Part shown: positions 7,984 through 15,646 of the stretch, in pieces
Position numbering within the stretch: the first letter of the stretch is position 1
Layout of the letters: every line of letters begins with the position of its first letter
Assembly: GCF_015207265.1 (NCBI RefSeq)
Contig: NZ_JADEXE010000042.1
Coordinates: 1 to 32,532, forward strand
Length of the DNA: 32,532 bases
Direction of reading: 5' to 3'
Source of the DNA: Nodosilinea sp. LEGE 07298
GTDB lineage: Bacteria; Cyanobacteriota; Cyanobacteriia; Phormidesmidales; Phormidesmidaceae
Translations under genes and position numbers: made by a program
Notes under the pieces: model-generated
Database searches by the model: none
What the model was told of the DNA's origin: nothing
The model's input: the letters and a program-made list of their open reading frames with translations, nothing else

Positions 7984-8661
7984 CTACTGGCGGAATAGCG
8001 ACTGGGCGATCGCAGGCAAGGCATCGGGCTCATCTACCAGCCAATCGGGTTGGGCGGCCGCCAGCGCCTCCCGACTGTTAAAGCCCCAGGTGACTGAAAT
8101 GGGTCGAATACCCGCAAACCGAGCCGCCTGAATATCCCGCACCTCATCGCCCACATAAACCGTTTCGACAGGAACGAGCTGATGGCGCTCCAGGCATTTA
8201 GCGATCAGCCTACCTTTGCCAAACAGGGTGCCACCACCATCCACGCCGAAAAAGCAGTGCTCCAAAGCGTTGGCGGCCAAAAAAGCGTGAACCACCTCGG
8301 GGGCATTCGAGGTAATCACCGCCAGCGCATGGTTCTGGGCGTGCAGTTGCCGAATCACGGCTGGCATACCGGCACAGGGGGCGATCGGGAGATCGTAGGA
8401 TTTCAGCTCTACTCGCAGGCGACGGAGCAGGGCAGGAATCTTGAGCAGGGGAATGCCAGAATACCGGATCAGTTGACGAGTGCTGAACCCCTTCAATGCC
8501 TCCACCTCATCCAGGGGGGTAGGGCGATAGCCAAATTCTGGGGCCAACCGATTGGTAATTTCTACAATGGTCGCCAAACTGTCCGCCAAGGTGCCGTCAA
8601 AATCAAACAAAAACGTGGTCAAAGTAGACTTACCCAAAACGCCACGCTTAGCCACCTCCAT
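7984..8661 (-). CDS. HAD-family hydrolase, phosphoglycolate phosphatase-like
   Basis: A 225-residue HAD phosphatase. Motif I is FLFDFDGTLADS (nucleophile and acid Asp), motif II is VITSNAPE, motif III is the Lys in LFGKGRLI, and motif IV is YVGDEVRDIQAARFAG. A helical cap domain lies between motifs I and II. This is the arrangement of Gph-like phosphatases, which hydrolyse small phosphate esters such as 2-phosphoglycolate from photorespiration; the exact substrate cannot be read from sequence. ATG 8661 is used; a TTG at 8679 would add six residues, and the true start might lie even closer to the catalytic FDFDGT. It is divergent from the polysaccharide export operon, with about 80 bases between. 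Confidence 0.85.
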   Translation of the reverse strand: MEVAKRGVLGKSTLTTFLFDFDGTLADSLATIVEITNRLAPEFGYRPTPLDEVEALKGFSTRQLIRYSGIPLLKIPALLRRLRVELKSYDLPIAPCAGMPAVIRQLHAQNHALAVITSNAPEVVHAFLAANALEHCFFGVDGGGTLFGKGRLIAKCLERHQLVPVETVYVGDEVRDIQAARFAGIRPISVTWGFNSREALAAAQPDWLVDEPDALPAIAQSLFRQ

Positions 8662-8742
8662 TAAAGAGCAAGAATTCAAGGTTCAAGTCCCTTTTCAAGT
8701 TACTGCTTCTCCGTTGTCTCAACGCCAAGAATATGGGGCAAT

Positions 8743-9939
8743 ATGGGTGAGTTACCCGTGGTAGGGGGTTCTCCTGCCGTTGAGGCTATGGTTTTGATGG
8801 GTTTAACCGATCGCAGAATTGCTGGGTTTGCGGCTTGCCAGCTGAGTGTTTGGGGTGGTCTGACCCTCCTCAGTGGGGGGCTACTGGCCCTACCTGCCGT
8901 AGCTCAGGCCCCTGTGCCCCTAACTTCGCCCGTCCGTTCCCCAAATCTACCCTCAGAAACGGCCCTCCCCTCCTCCACTACCGACTTTGACAACTACCGC
9001 CTGGGGCCGGGCGACAGCATCTTTGTTGGGGTGCAGCGGTTTCCAGACTTGAGCTTTCCGGCCACCTTAGACATTCAGGGCAATGTGGTGGTGCCCCTGG
9101 CGGGCACCGTCAATCTGGCCGGGCTGACCCTAGACCAGGCCCGCGACCAGCTCTACAGCCGCTACGACCAGTACGTAGTCAACCCCGATGTATCGCTGAT
9201 TCTCACAGCCCAGCGGCCGGTGGAGGTGACGGTAGTGGGCGAGGTGCCGCGTCCGGGGCTATACCCGCTACAGGCTCCGCAGCTGGCGGTGGCGCTGCTG
9301 ACGGCGGGGGGCTCAACCGCTCTGGCCGATCTGCGCACCGTCCAGATTGAGCGCACCCTGCGGGATGGCTCGCTGCTGTCGCGCCAGGTAGATCTATTTA
9401 CCCCACTGCTGCAGGGAGAACCCATTCCCCAGGTGCAGCTCCAGAACGGCGATGTTATTACCGTGCCCCGCCTGGCCCCCGAGGATGTGGAGAGCTACGA
9501 TCGCGACCTGGTTGCCACCTCAACCCTGGCGCGGCCCGAGATTACGGTACGGGTGCTCAACCGGGCCTCTGGAGCACGGGGGCTGGAAGCTCGCTTTGGG
9601 GCGATTAACCTGCGCAACGGCAGCCGTTTTTTGGATGCCCTGGCGGTGGCGGGGGTGAACCCTGACGTGGCAGCCTACAACCGGATTGCGGTGCTGCGCT
9701 TTAACCCTGAGACCGGCACCGCCGATACGATCATGGTGAATGCAGCGGCGGCAGTGAATGGCGATTTGAGCCAAAATATTCCGCTGCAGGAAAATGACAT
9801 TCTGGTGGTCGATCGCAACCTGCTGGCGCGGGTAAGCTATGCCCTGAATACGTTTACTCAGCCCTTTCGCGATGTACTGGGCTTCTTGCTCTTTTTTGAC
9901 TCGCTGACCGACTCGGCGGATTCACTCTTTAGGCCCTAG
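8743..9939 (+). CDS. Polysaccharide export protein, Wza-like (poly_export/SLBB)
   Basis: A protein of up to 398 residues. After a signal-like hydrophobic stretch (LSVWGGLTLLSGGLLALPAVAQA) comes the poly_export domain (YRLGPGDSIFVGVQRFPDLS, VVVPLAGTVNLAGLTLDQARDQL), then SLBB-type domains (VTVVGEVPRPGLYPL, LLTAGGSTALADL). It is the outer-membrane or periplasmic channel component that exports capsular or exopolysaccharide. Unlike E. coli Wza there is no lipobox Cys after the signal sequence. ATG 8743 is the first start; ATGs at 8788 or 8797 give a more usual signal-peptide length and are equally possible. The Wzc-like gene follows after 11 bases, so the two form an operon. The C-terminus (VLGFLLFFDSL) is hydrophobic and may be the outer-membrane helix. 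Confidence 0.88.
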   Translation: MGELPVVGGSPAVEAMVLMGLTDRRIAGFAACQLSVWGGLTLLSGGLLALPAVAQAPVPLTSPVRSPNLPSETALPSSTTDFDNYRLGPGDSIFVGVQRFPDLSFPATLDIQGNVVVPLAGTVNLAGLTLDQARDQLYSRYDQYVVNPDVSLILTAQRPVEVTVVGEVPRPGLYPLQAPQLAVALLTAGGSTALADLRTVQIERTLRDGSLLSRQVDLFTPLLQGEPIPQVQLQNGDVITVPRLAPEDVESYDRDLVATSTLARPEITVRVLNRASGARGLEARFGAINLRNGSRFLDALAVAGVNPDVAAYNRIAVLRFNPETGTADTIMVNAAAAVNGDLSQNIPLQENDILVVDRNLLARVSYALNTFTQPFRDVLGFLLFFDSLTDSADSLFRP

Positions 9940-9950
9940 GGAAAACGGCG

Positions 9951-12122
9951 ATGTCTCCTTTCGTTAAGCGCTATCTGCTGGCCCTCGACCGCTACAAGTG
10001 GCCCAGTCTGGCCACGCTGCTGGGTGTTTTGGGCATTTCGGCGGTGGTGGCGATGCAGCCGCCGCCGCCGCCCCAGTACCGAGCCGAGGGGGTGCTGGTG
10101 CAAAATGCCCCCGTGGTAGCGCTGACGGCAACCGGCACCGAGGTGCAGCTGCGGGGCCAGGGCATTATCTCGGAGCAGTTTTTGCTGGCCGATGTGCTGC
10201 TTCAGCAGGTATCCCAGGAGCTGGAGCGACGGGGGATGCCGATGGCACCGGAAACCATTCGCGATCGCACCACGGTCAGGCTCGAAGGTGTGGAGGGCGA
10301 AGAACCCCAAGTGCAGCGGGTGACGGTGGTGTTTCGCGGGGCTAGCGAAGAGCAGACCCAGCTTACCCTCAGCCTGATGTTTGAAGCGATGGTCGAACTG
10401 AGCCGGGTGACCAACCGGGCGCGGCTGCGGGCCATTGTCACCGCCCTCGACGAGCGGCTGCCAGCGGTGGAGACCGACCTGCGCGCCGCCGAGCAGGCGC
10501 TGGAGGCCTACGATCGCACCGAAGGTCCGGCGATTCAGGCGGCCCTCGATGGCAGCCTGCTGGGGGCGATCTCGGGCGGGCAGCAGCAGCAGCGCCAGAA
10601 CCAGATTGCCCTGGCGGGGCTAGAGGCTCAGATTCAGAGCCTGCAGCAGCGGCTAGGGCTGTCGCCAGGGCAGGCTTTTACGGCCTCAGCGCTGAGCGCC
10701 GACCCGATTATTGCCCAGCTGCGATCGCAAATTTTAGAAACCGAAACCCAGCTTCAATTGCTGTCGCCCACCCTGCGCGAGTCGCACCCCACCATCCAGG
10801 AGCTGAGCCAAAACCTGACGGCCTACAACGCTCTGCTGCGAGAGCGGGCGCAGGAGGTGGTGGGTGGCCAAGACCTGGCGGCGCTGCCCAGCGTCAGCGA
10901 CGTGCGCCAAAACAGCACCCTCGACCCGGCCCGCGCCGCCCTGGCCAACCAGTTGGTCACCCTCAGCGCCGAGCGGGCCGCCCTGGTTAGTCAGCAGCAG
11001 GCGCTCAGCCAGGCCGACGGGCAGCTGCGGCAGCAGTATTCCAGCCTGCCCAACAAGCAGCTCGAGCGCGATCGCCTGGCCCAGCAGGTTGCCCTCAACC
11101 AGGCCCTCTATGACCAAATTCAGGCCAAGCGTATTGATGCCCAGGCCGCCGAGGCCGAAACCGTCAGCAGCCTGAGCGTGGCGGAGCCGCCCACCGTGGC
11201 TGCCCAGGTTGAGTCGCCGACCAACCCGATCGCGGTCTTGGTCGTGGGCGGGCTGCTGGGGGTAGTCGCTGCCGGGGCCGTCGCCTTTCTACTCGACTTG
11301 CTCGACAGCACCGCCCGCACCGCCGAAGATATCCAGGGCATTCTGACCGACCAGGATGTGCCGGTGCTGGGGCTAGTGCCGAGCCTAAACGCTACCTCAG
11401 CCCAGGGCTGGCCGATGCTCTACCCACCCCAAAGCCCCGATCTCGAAATCTATGAGCGATTGCGCAGTAGCCTGCGGCGAGCGGGCAGTCTGTCTGAGGC
11501 CGGGGTCGCCCCCCGGGTGGTGCTGGTGGTGAGCAGCCGGGCGGGCGAGGGCAAAACGACCAGCGCCTTCAACCTCGGCATTGCCGCCGCTCGCGCCGGT
11601 CGCCGCACCCTGGTGATTGAAGCCGATCTGCGCCAGCCCTCCTGCGGGCACCGACTGGGGGTAAAGCCAGGGCCTGAGGCCGTTGCCGAACCGTTGCACT
11701 ACTACGCTGGCCGCCAGCAAGAACCCATTCAGCTGGCCCCTTGGGTCGAAAACCTCTACCTGTCGCCCAGTCCTGGCCCCCAACCCCACCCGGCCGCGAT
11801 TTTAGAATCGAGCGAGATGACCCAGTTTTTGGCCGATGCCCGCGCCCGCTTCGACCTGGTGCTGATTGACGCACCGCCCCTGGGCCGCAGCAATGATGCC
11901 CTGCTGCTAGGATCCGCCAGCGACGGTCTGCTGCTGGTCACCCGCCCCGGCATCACCGACAAAGCCGTGCTGGAGGCCCTGCTAGAGCAGCTTCTAGAAA
12001 ACGACGACCTGCCCGTGCTGGGGGCCATTGTCAACGCAGCCGATCGCGCCGCTGCCCCAACCGCTGCCCCCGGTTACTCGGCTCCGGCGGCGGCCCCGCT
12101 GATTCGCTCCATCGATTTTTAG
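9951..12122 (+). CDS. Wzc-like chain-length regulator with BY-kinase-type ATPase domain
   Basis: A 723-residue inner-membrane protein. Residues about 15-40 form the first membrane helix, followed by a Wzz domain and a long Gln/Ala/Leu-rich coiled coil. A second helix lies at IAVLVVGGLLGVVAAGAVAF, then a cytoplasmic BY-kinase domain with Walker A SSRAGEGKTT (528-537), Walker A' LVIEADLRQP, and Walker B LVLIDAPP (Asp 640). Such proteins pair with Wza-type channels to set polysaccharide chain length and drive export. The C-terminal tail ends AAPGYSAPAAAPLIRSIDF with a single Tyr, so the Tyr cluster that BY-kinases autophosphorylate is missing. The gene is 11 bases after the Wza-like gene. No glycosyltransferases, flippase or polymerase are adjacent, as is common in cyanobacteria. 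Confidence 0.9.
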   Translation: MSPFVKRYLLALDRYKWPSLATLLGVLGISAVVAMQPPPPPQYRAEGVLVQNAPVVALTATGTEVQLRGQGIISEQFLLADVLLQQVSQELERRGMPMAPETIRDRTTVRLEGVEGEEPQVQRVTVVFRGASEEQTQLTLSLMFEAMVELSRVTNRARLRAIVTALDERLPAVETDLRAAEQALEAYDRTEGPAIQAALDGSLLGAISGGQQQQRQNQIALAGLEAQIQSLQQRLGLSPGQAFTASALSADPIIAQLRSQILETETQLQLLSPTLRESHPTIQELSQNLTAYNALLRERAQEVVGGQDLAALPSVSDVRQNSTLDPARAALANQLVTLSAERAALVSQQQALSQADGQLRQQYSSLPNKQLERDRLAQQVALNQALYDQIQAKRIDAQAAEAETVSSLSVAEPPTVAAQVESPTNPIAVLVVGGLLGVVAAGAVAFLLDLLDSTARTAEDIQGILTDQDVPVLGLVPSLNATSAQGWPMLYPPQSPDLEIYERLRSSLRRAGSLSEAGVAPRVVLVVSSRAGEGKTTSAFNLGIAAARAGRRTLVIEADLRQPSCGHRLGVKPGPEAVAEPLHYYAGRQQEPIQLAPWVENLYLSPSPGPQPHPAAILESSEMTQFLADARARFDLVLIDAPPLGRSNDALLLGSASDGLLLVTRPGITDKAVLEALLEQLLENDDLPVLGAIVNAADRAAAPTAAPGYSAPAAAPLIRSIDF

Positions 12123-12128
12123 CCGGGC

Positions 12129-12169
12129 TAGCCTAAGGTAAACGCTTAGGCTACGATCATATGTCGTAG
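12129..12169 (+). terminator. Two overlapping hairpins between the export operon and pdxJ
   Basis: TAGCCTAAG (12129-12137) pairs with CTTAGGCTA (12145-12153) around a 7-base loop, a perfect 9-bp stem. CTACGA (12151-12156) pairs with TCGTAG (12164-12169). The two stems share bases 12151-12153 and so compete at their base. There is no T tract, so termination of the export operon is plausible but not certain. The block lies within 70 bases of the pdxJ start. Confidence 0.45.
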
Positions 12170-12195
12170 ATTCTGTCGTTGTTCGGAGCGATCGC

Positions 12196-12906
12196 TTGCC
12201 TACCCTGGGAGTCAACATCGACCACATTGCCACCATTCGCCAGGCTCGCCGCACGGTAGAGCCTGACCCGGTGGCCGCAGCGGTGCTGGCCGAGCTAGCC
12301 GGTGCCGACGGCATTACCGTGCACCTGCGCGAAGACCGCCGCCACATGCAAGACCGCGACGTCCGCCTGCTGCGGCAGACTGTGCGCACCCACCTCAACC
12401 TGGAAATGGCCGCCACCGACGAAATGGTGGCGATCGCCCTCGATATCAAGCCCGACTACGTCACCCTGGTGCCCGAGCGGCGCGAAGAAGTGACCACCGA
12501 GGGCGGGCTGGATGTGGCAGGCCAGACCGATCGCATGAAAGCTGTGGTCAGTGCCCTCCAGGGGGTCGACATTCCGGTCAGTCTGTTTATTGATGCGGCG
12601 GCCGACCAAATCGAAGCCTCCGCCCAGGTGGGGGCTCAGTTCATTGAGCTGCACACTGGCCCCTACGCCGAGGCGAAAGTAGAGCACGATTTGGCTCAAG
12701 AGCTCAACATTCTCGCCCAGGGCACGGCCCAGGCGATCGCCCTCGGCCTGCGGGTCAACGCCGGTCACGGCCTCACCTACTGGAATACCACCCCCGTCGC
12801 CCGCATCCCCGGCATGGAGGAACTCAACATCGGCCACAGCATCATCAGCCGCGCCGTTTTGGTCGGCCTAGAGCGCGCCGTCCGCGAGATGAAAGCGCTG
12901 ATTTAG
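12196..12906 (+). CDS. pdxJ: Pyridoxine 5'-phosphate synthase
   Basis: A 236-residue TIM-barrel enzyme that condenses 1-deoxyxylulose 5-phosphate with 3-amino-2-oxopropyl phosphate to make pyridoxine 5'-phosphate, the last ring-forming step of the DXP-dependent vitamin B6 pathway. The family pattern is complete: [74 protein letters not shown], and [12 protein letters not shown]. The start is TTG 12196, with CGGAG at 12184-12188 seven bases upstream; no ATG is available and the second residue Pro plus TLGVNIDH matches the usual N-terminus. It reads away from the export operon behind two hairpins and is followed by a repeat array, then ycf54. Confidence 0.97.
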   Translation: MPTLGVNIDHIATIRQARRTVEPDPVAAAVLAELAGADGITVHLREDRRHMQDRDVRLLRQTVRTHLNLEMAATDEMVAIALDIKPDYVTLVPERREEVTTEGGLDVAGQTDRMKAVVSALQGVDIPVSLFIDAAADQIEASAQVGAQFIELHTGPYAEAKVEHDLAQELNILAQGTAQAIALGLRVNAGHGLTYWNTTPVARIPGMEELNIGHSIISRAVLVGLERAVREMKALI

Positions 12907-12920
12907 GGAGGAGTTAATAC

Positions 12921-13019
12921 AAGGTTTAAGGTTTAAGGTCTAAGGTTTAAGGCCAAACCTAAAACCCTGTACCTAAAACCCTATACCTAAAACCCTGCAC
13001 CTAAAACCTAAAACCCTAC
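12921..13019. repeat. Telomere-like tandem repeat array with opposed arms
   Basis: The left part (12921-12952) is a tandem of the heptamer AGGTTTA with small variants. The right part is made of 14-base units ACCTAAAACCCTNN at 12957-12970, 12971-12984 and 12985-12998, a half unit at 12999-13005, and a last unit at 13006-13019. The two parts are roughly inverse to each other, and AGGTTT (12943-12948) with AAACCT (12955-12960) makes a small hairpin at their junction. Heptamer tandem repeats are known in cyanobacteria; the opposed arrangement 18 bases before a start codon is unusual. Confidence 0.8.
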
Positions 13020-13036
13020 CCCCAAAGGAAACCCCC

Positions 13037-13369
13037 ATGACCACCTACTACTACGCCGTCGCCAGCCAAAAGTTTCTGCTCGAAGAAGAACCCCTAGAAG
13101 AAGTCCTCAAAGAACGCCGCCGCTACTACCAGGAGCAGGAGCAGGAGGTGAATTTTTGGCTGGTCAAATCTCCCGCCTTTCTGGAGGCTCCCGAACTGGC
13201 TACCGTGAAGGCCAGCTGCCCACAGCCCTCGGTTGCCCTGGTCTCAACCAGCAAGCAGTTTATTACCTGGGTGAAGCTGCGGTTTGAGTACGTGGGCACT
13301 GGCGAGTTTGAAGCCCCCTCTGAGACCATCCCCGACCCGCTGGCCTCCTTAGATGCCGTTGCCTCCTAA
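13037..13369 (+). CDS. ycf54: Ycf54, accessory factor of the Mg-protoporphyrin ester cyclase
   Basis: A 110-residue soluble protein with the Ycf54/DUF2488 sequence: TTYYYAVASQKFLLEEEPLEEVLKERRRYYQEQ, FWLVKSPAFLEAPELATVKASCPQP, and SKQFITWVKLRFEYVGTGEFEAP. Ycf54 is needed for activity or assembly of the oxidative cyclase (AcsF) that forms the fifth ring of chlorophyll. The conserved basic RRR patch and the FWLVK strand are present. AAAGGAA at 13024-13030 serves as ribosome binding site for the ATG at 13037. The tandem repeat array ends directly upstream, inside what should be the 5' leader. Identification is confident from the whole-length match in pattern. Confidence 0.92.
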   Translation: MTTYYYAVASQKFLLEEEPLEEVLKERRRYYQEQEQEVNFWLVKSPAFLEAPELATVKASCPQPSVALVSTSKQFITWVKLRFEYVGTGEFEAPSETIPDPLASLDAVAS

Positions 13370-13438
13370 CCTTGACTTAATAGCTCGCATCGCTCCCGAG
13401 AAGTCATCGGCCACCTCCCGATTTACTTAAATAATCCG

Positions 13439-13646
13439 AGTTCGGGATAAGGCACACCCATTGAGATTTCGCTTTGGCGATCCCCTCCTGGGAGGGGCAG
13501 GGGTGAGTCGATCCTGACATTGAGTCGTTTTATTCGTGGTAGATGGGGTATCCGTGGGCATAGACTTTGACCCACCCCGCCCTCCGGGCACCCCTCCAAG
13601 GAGGGGAAGTTGCTCAGTATTTATCTATCAGCAGTTATCCCGAACT
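13439..13646. mobile_element. MITE-like element with 12-bp terminal inverted repeats
   Basis: AGTTCGGGATAA at 13439-13450 is the exact inverse of TTATCCCGAACT at 13635-13646. Inside, a block near 13484-13508 (TCCCCTCCTGGGAGGGG then AGGGGTGAG) is the inverse, with changes, of a block at about 13570-13608 (CACCCCTCCAAGGAGGGGA). The 208-base segment therefore folds into a large imperfect palindrome with no coding frame, as in non-autonomous elements or extragenic palindromes. I see no clear target-site duplication. This fills most of the 405-base gap between ycf54 and the next gene. Confidence 0.5.
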
Positions 13647-13710
13647 GAGGTTCCCTACGTTGCTGCTCAAAGTGCTCCAGCGCCTGCTGCGCTGCACTGG
13701 CCATGTTGGA

Positions 13711-13750
13711 GATAATTAAAAAAGGCCCGCAAGCTGTGCTTACGGGCCTT
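13711..13750 (-). terminator. Rho-independent terminator of the gene at 13775-14146
   Basis: Read on the minus strand, AAGGCCCG (13750-13743) pairs with CGGGCCTT (13729-13722), with an inner AAGC/GCTT pair and a 3-base loop, followed directly by a T-rich run (13721-13711). This is a textbook terminator placed 25 bases after the stop codon of the minus-strand gene. Confidence 0.85.
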
Positions 13751-13774
13751 GGAGGGTTTAGCTTTGCAGATGGC

Positions 13775-14146
13775 TTACATCGCCTCTGCTTTAACTATGC
13801 GACGGGGGCGCTTGCGTTCCGACTTTTTCTTGTAGCCAATAGCTTGGGTGGCATTGCTGTCGGGGCCAAATTGGGCGCGTACGGCTTCTTTCATCGACAG
13901 AATGGCGTTGTGAAACTCCCATTCGGCCTGGCGGGCGGTATCGCTAGCGGCTTTCATCATCGCCTGTAGCTCAGTTTCTTTTTGCTGCATGGCCAGCATG
14001 TTGGCATAGCTGGCTTTGAGGGCTTCAGGAGTAGAGTCGACTCGTACAGGGGTATAGCCCTCGACGGTGCCGAGCGCGTTGAGGGAATCGATGTCGGCTC
14101 TAACGGTTTTTACAGATAGACGACGAGAAATATTGACAACAGCCAT
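13775..14146 (-). CDS. Conserved cyanobacterial hypothetical protein, 123 aa
   Basis: A small soluble protein I recognise only as a cyanobacterial family without known function. It begins MAVVNISRRLSVKTVRADID, has a central helical and probably coiled-coil region (PEALKASYANMLAMQQKETE to TARQAEWEFHNAILSMKEAV), then QFGPDSNATQAIGYKKKSER and ends in a basic tail (KKKSERKRPRRIVK). The basic tail could contact nucleic acid or a membrane; that is inference. No signal peptide or membrane segment is seen. A strong terminator follows. The codon use and GC content fit the surrounding core genes. Confidence 0.7.
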   Translation of the reverse strand: MAVVNISRRLSVKTVRADIDSLNALGTVEGYTPVRVDSTPEALKASYANMLAMQQKETELQAMMKAASDTARQAEWEFHNAILSMKEAVRAQFGPDSNATQAIGYKKKSERKRPRRIVKAEAM

Positions 14147-14832
14147 ATGAGTTAAGCCTTATTGGTAGATGTAGCTGGACACGAACGAGTCGCTTACCCG
14201 GGAAATTCGGGTGTAAAGCAGACGATGGAGTAGTGACGAGTAGTTCTGGAACAGGTGAGTCAGAGGCGACGTTTGGGGCGGTAGCGTCGATTTGTCTCAT
14301 CTATTGCCAAGATTGCCCCGTTGCACGCTGAGACTAACGATTTTGATGAAGAGCTGATAAAGGTCGCCCTCAGGTTGGAAAGGGTTTTGGCGTTGCAGGC
14401 TTGTTGCCAGTGCTGAATGATTGATGTGCAGCAATGCCAATGCCAATGTGAATTGAGCGTATGCGAATGCGAGCCTTGCAGATTCGAAGTTGCTCTATGA
14501 CAGTAAAGCAAACCATAGACACATTAAGCGTGCGCGCGATCGCATTAAGACTGTGAGGTGTGCAATTAAGATTGTGACGGCTGCAGATTCGAAGTTGCTC
14601 TATGACAGTAAAGCAAGCCATAGACGCATTAAGCGTGTGAGCCTTCGCATTGGCATTGTTGAGCCGCAATCTAAACCAGTGAGCGATCGCACTCAAGCAT
14701 TGACGCCTCACCGTAGAGGTGTAATGGGTAACAGAGCTGGTGCGCGTTGGCCTGCCGGTCTTTGACCATCGCATATGAACGATGCTGCACACCGATATAG
14801 CAACGTAATTGTTCCAGGTAAAGGAGCAGCAT
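14147..14832. other. Spacer of about 690 bases with direct repeats, no firm gene
   Basis: Open frames here are short, disagree with each other and translate to Cys/His/Ser-rich sequence on the minus strand, so I do not call a gene. The main content is the repeat array at 14477-14637. Its edges also carry short mirror-like words (GCAATGCCAATGCCAATG near 14433 and GCATTGGCATTG near 14648). No tRNA is present. Confidence 0.5.
14477..14637. repeat. 56-nt direct repeats with ~21-nt sub-periodicity
   Basis: Bases 14477-14532 and 14582-14637 are identical at 54 of 56 positions (two G/A differences), with a period of 105 bases. The intervening segment and the flank are built of related units of about 21 bases beginning ATTAAG (ATTAAGCGTGCGCGCGATCG, ATTAAGACTGTGAGGTGTGC, ATTAAGATTGTGACGGCTGC). 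On the minus strand the 105-base period would be a 35-residue repeat, but without other coding signs. Confidence 0.75.
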
Positions 14833-15264
14833 CTACTTGGGAGGATGCAGCCCTGCTGAAGCTAAAAGCCGTCTCAGGTTAATTACCCCTGCGCGATTTA
14901 GTGTTAATGCCTCCACCGTGGCGCGACCACAGGAAGTTCGCCCGATTAGCCGAGTTGTATCTTCACTCCAGACAAAATGCTCATCCCAGATTTGCTCTCG
15001 GGGATTGAAGAGGGGCACGACTTCACCTGTGAGTGGGTCAATGCTAACAGTCTTGGTGAATTTGCGACCGTTACAGCCAAAACAAGCCCAGGCCAGATTT
15101 TCTGGGGTGGTTGCGCCGCCTAGCTGACGGGGCTGGATGTGATCAATGGTAAAGCTGTCAGGAGAAAATGTCTCTGGGCAACGGCAGTATTCACAAAGCT
15201 GCTGGGCTCTTTGAGCAACCTTGCGCCTGAGGCTGGCAGGAACCCGGTCGGACTCAGGCGGCAT
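14833..15264 (-). CDS. HNH endonuclease
   Basis: A 143-residue protein with a complete HNH/zinc-finger nuclease core: the first knuckle LCEYCRCPE, the catalytic strand FTIDHIQPRQLGG, then NLAWACFGCNGRK with the second CxxC-type pair and the conserved Asn. The C-terminal part (LFNPREQIWDEHFVW...RTSCGRATVEALTLNRAGVINLRR) is typical of the cyanobacterial HNH group related to restriction-type nucleases. It is expected to cut DNA using one metal ion. The start ATG 15264 lies inside the end of the upstream gene (overlap 15254-15264), so the two are co-translated. No methylase is nearby, arguing against a classical restriction system. Confidence 0.9.
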   Translation of the reverse strand: MPPESDRVPASLRRKVAQRAQQLCEYCRCPETFSPDSFTIDHIQPRQLGGATTPENLAWACFGCNGRKFTKTVSIDPLTGEVVPLFNPREQIWDEHFVWSEDTTRLIGRTSCGRATVEALTLNRAGVINLRRLLASAGLHPPK

Positions 15265-15646
15265 TGAAGGGATGGGATTGAGGAGAAACCTGTTGATTTA
15301 AGGTCACCAGATCCACATTTCTGAGCTTGGCAAGTTCTATCAGAGCTTCTAGCCGCTCGACCCGGTGCTGTTCCACGAGATCTTCGTAGCAGATCAGCTC
15401 CTGGTGCTCCGCTTCAGTAAGTTCGCCCCATTCGCAGCGATCGCGCAGTTCATTCAATCGTGCTTGCTCTGCTTTTGGTAGACGCCGCTGGATAATCTCC
15501 AGCAGGTGCGTTTCATCACCATTCGCTACACTTTGAGAGGTTGGTTCTGTCAATACCTCCAACAGCTGAACCACTGCTGCTAGCTTGCTTTGAGGCAGTT
15601 GCTCGATGAGAGAAATAGCTCGTTGCCGGATATTGACAGGGGGCAT
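15254..15646 (-). CDS. Conserved partner protein of the HNH nuclease
   Basis: A 130-residue, mostly helical and acidic protein. It starts with a short helix (IRQRAISLIEQLPQSKLAAVVQLLEVL), a low-complexity linker, then the well-kept core ETHLLEIIQRRLPKAEQARL, DRCEWGELTEAEHQELICYED and LEALIELAKLRNVDLVTLNQQ. I remember this core as a recurrent cyanobacterial family directly upstream of HNH genes, without an assigned role. The N-terminal helix resembles short antitoxin-like or DUF2281-like leaders. Overlap with the nuclease gene makes an antitoxin or specificity partner plausible, but that is inference. A TAGAAT at 15674-15679 (minus strand) could be its -10. Confidence 0.7.
   Translation of the reverse strand: MPPVNIRQRAISLIEQLPQSKLAAVVQLLEVLTEPTSQSVANGDETHLLEIIQRRLPKAEQARLNELRDRCEWGELTEAEHQELICYEDLVEQHRVERLEALIELAKLRNVDLVTLNQQVSPQSHPFNAA

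Noticed and set aside
9936-10310. Minus-strand frame of 124 residues inside the Wza/Wzc operon
   Set aside because: Shadow of the GC-rich wzc-like gene; His/Arg/Gln-rich with no family pattern, and several similar shadows lie along that gene.
12957-13019. CRISPR-like array
   Set aside because: Units are 14 bases in direct tandem without spacers.
14480-14490. GATTCGAA word like a tRNA T-loop
   Set aside because: No acceptor, D or anticodon stems around it, and it recurs as part of the 56-nt direct repeat.
14370-14792. Minus-strand frame of 140 residues with a 35-residue repeat
   Set aside because: The repeat is explained at DNA level; the sequence is Cys/His/Ser-rich, lacks a ribosome binding site and resembles no family.
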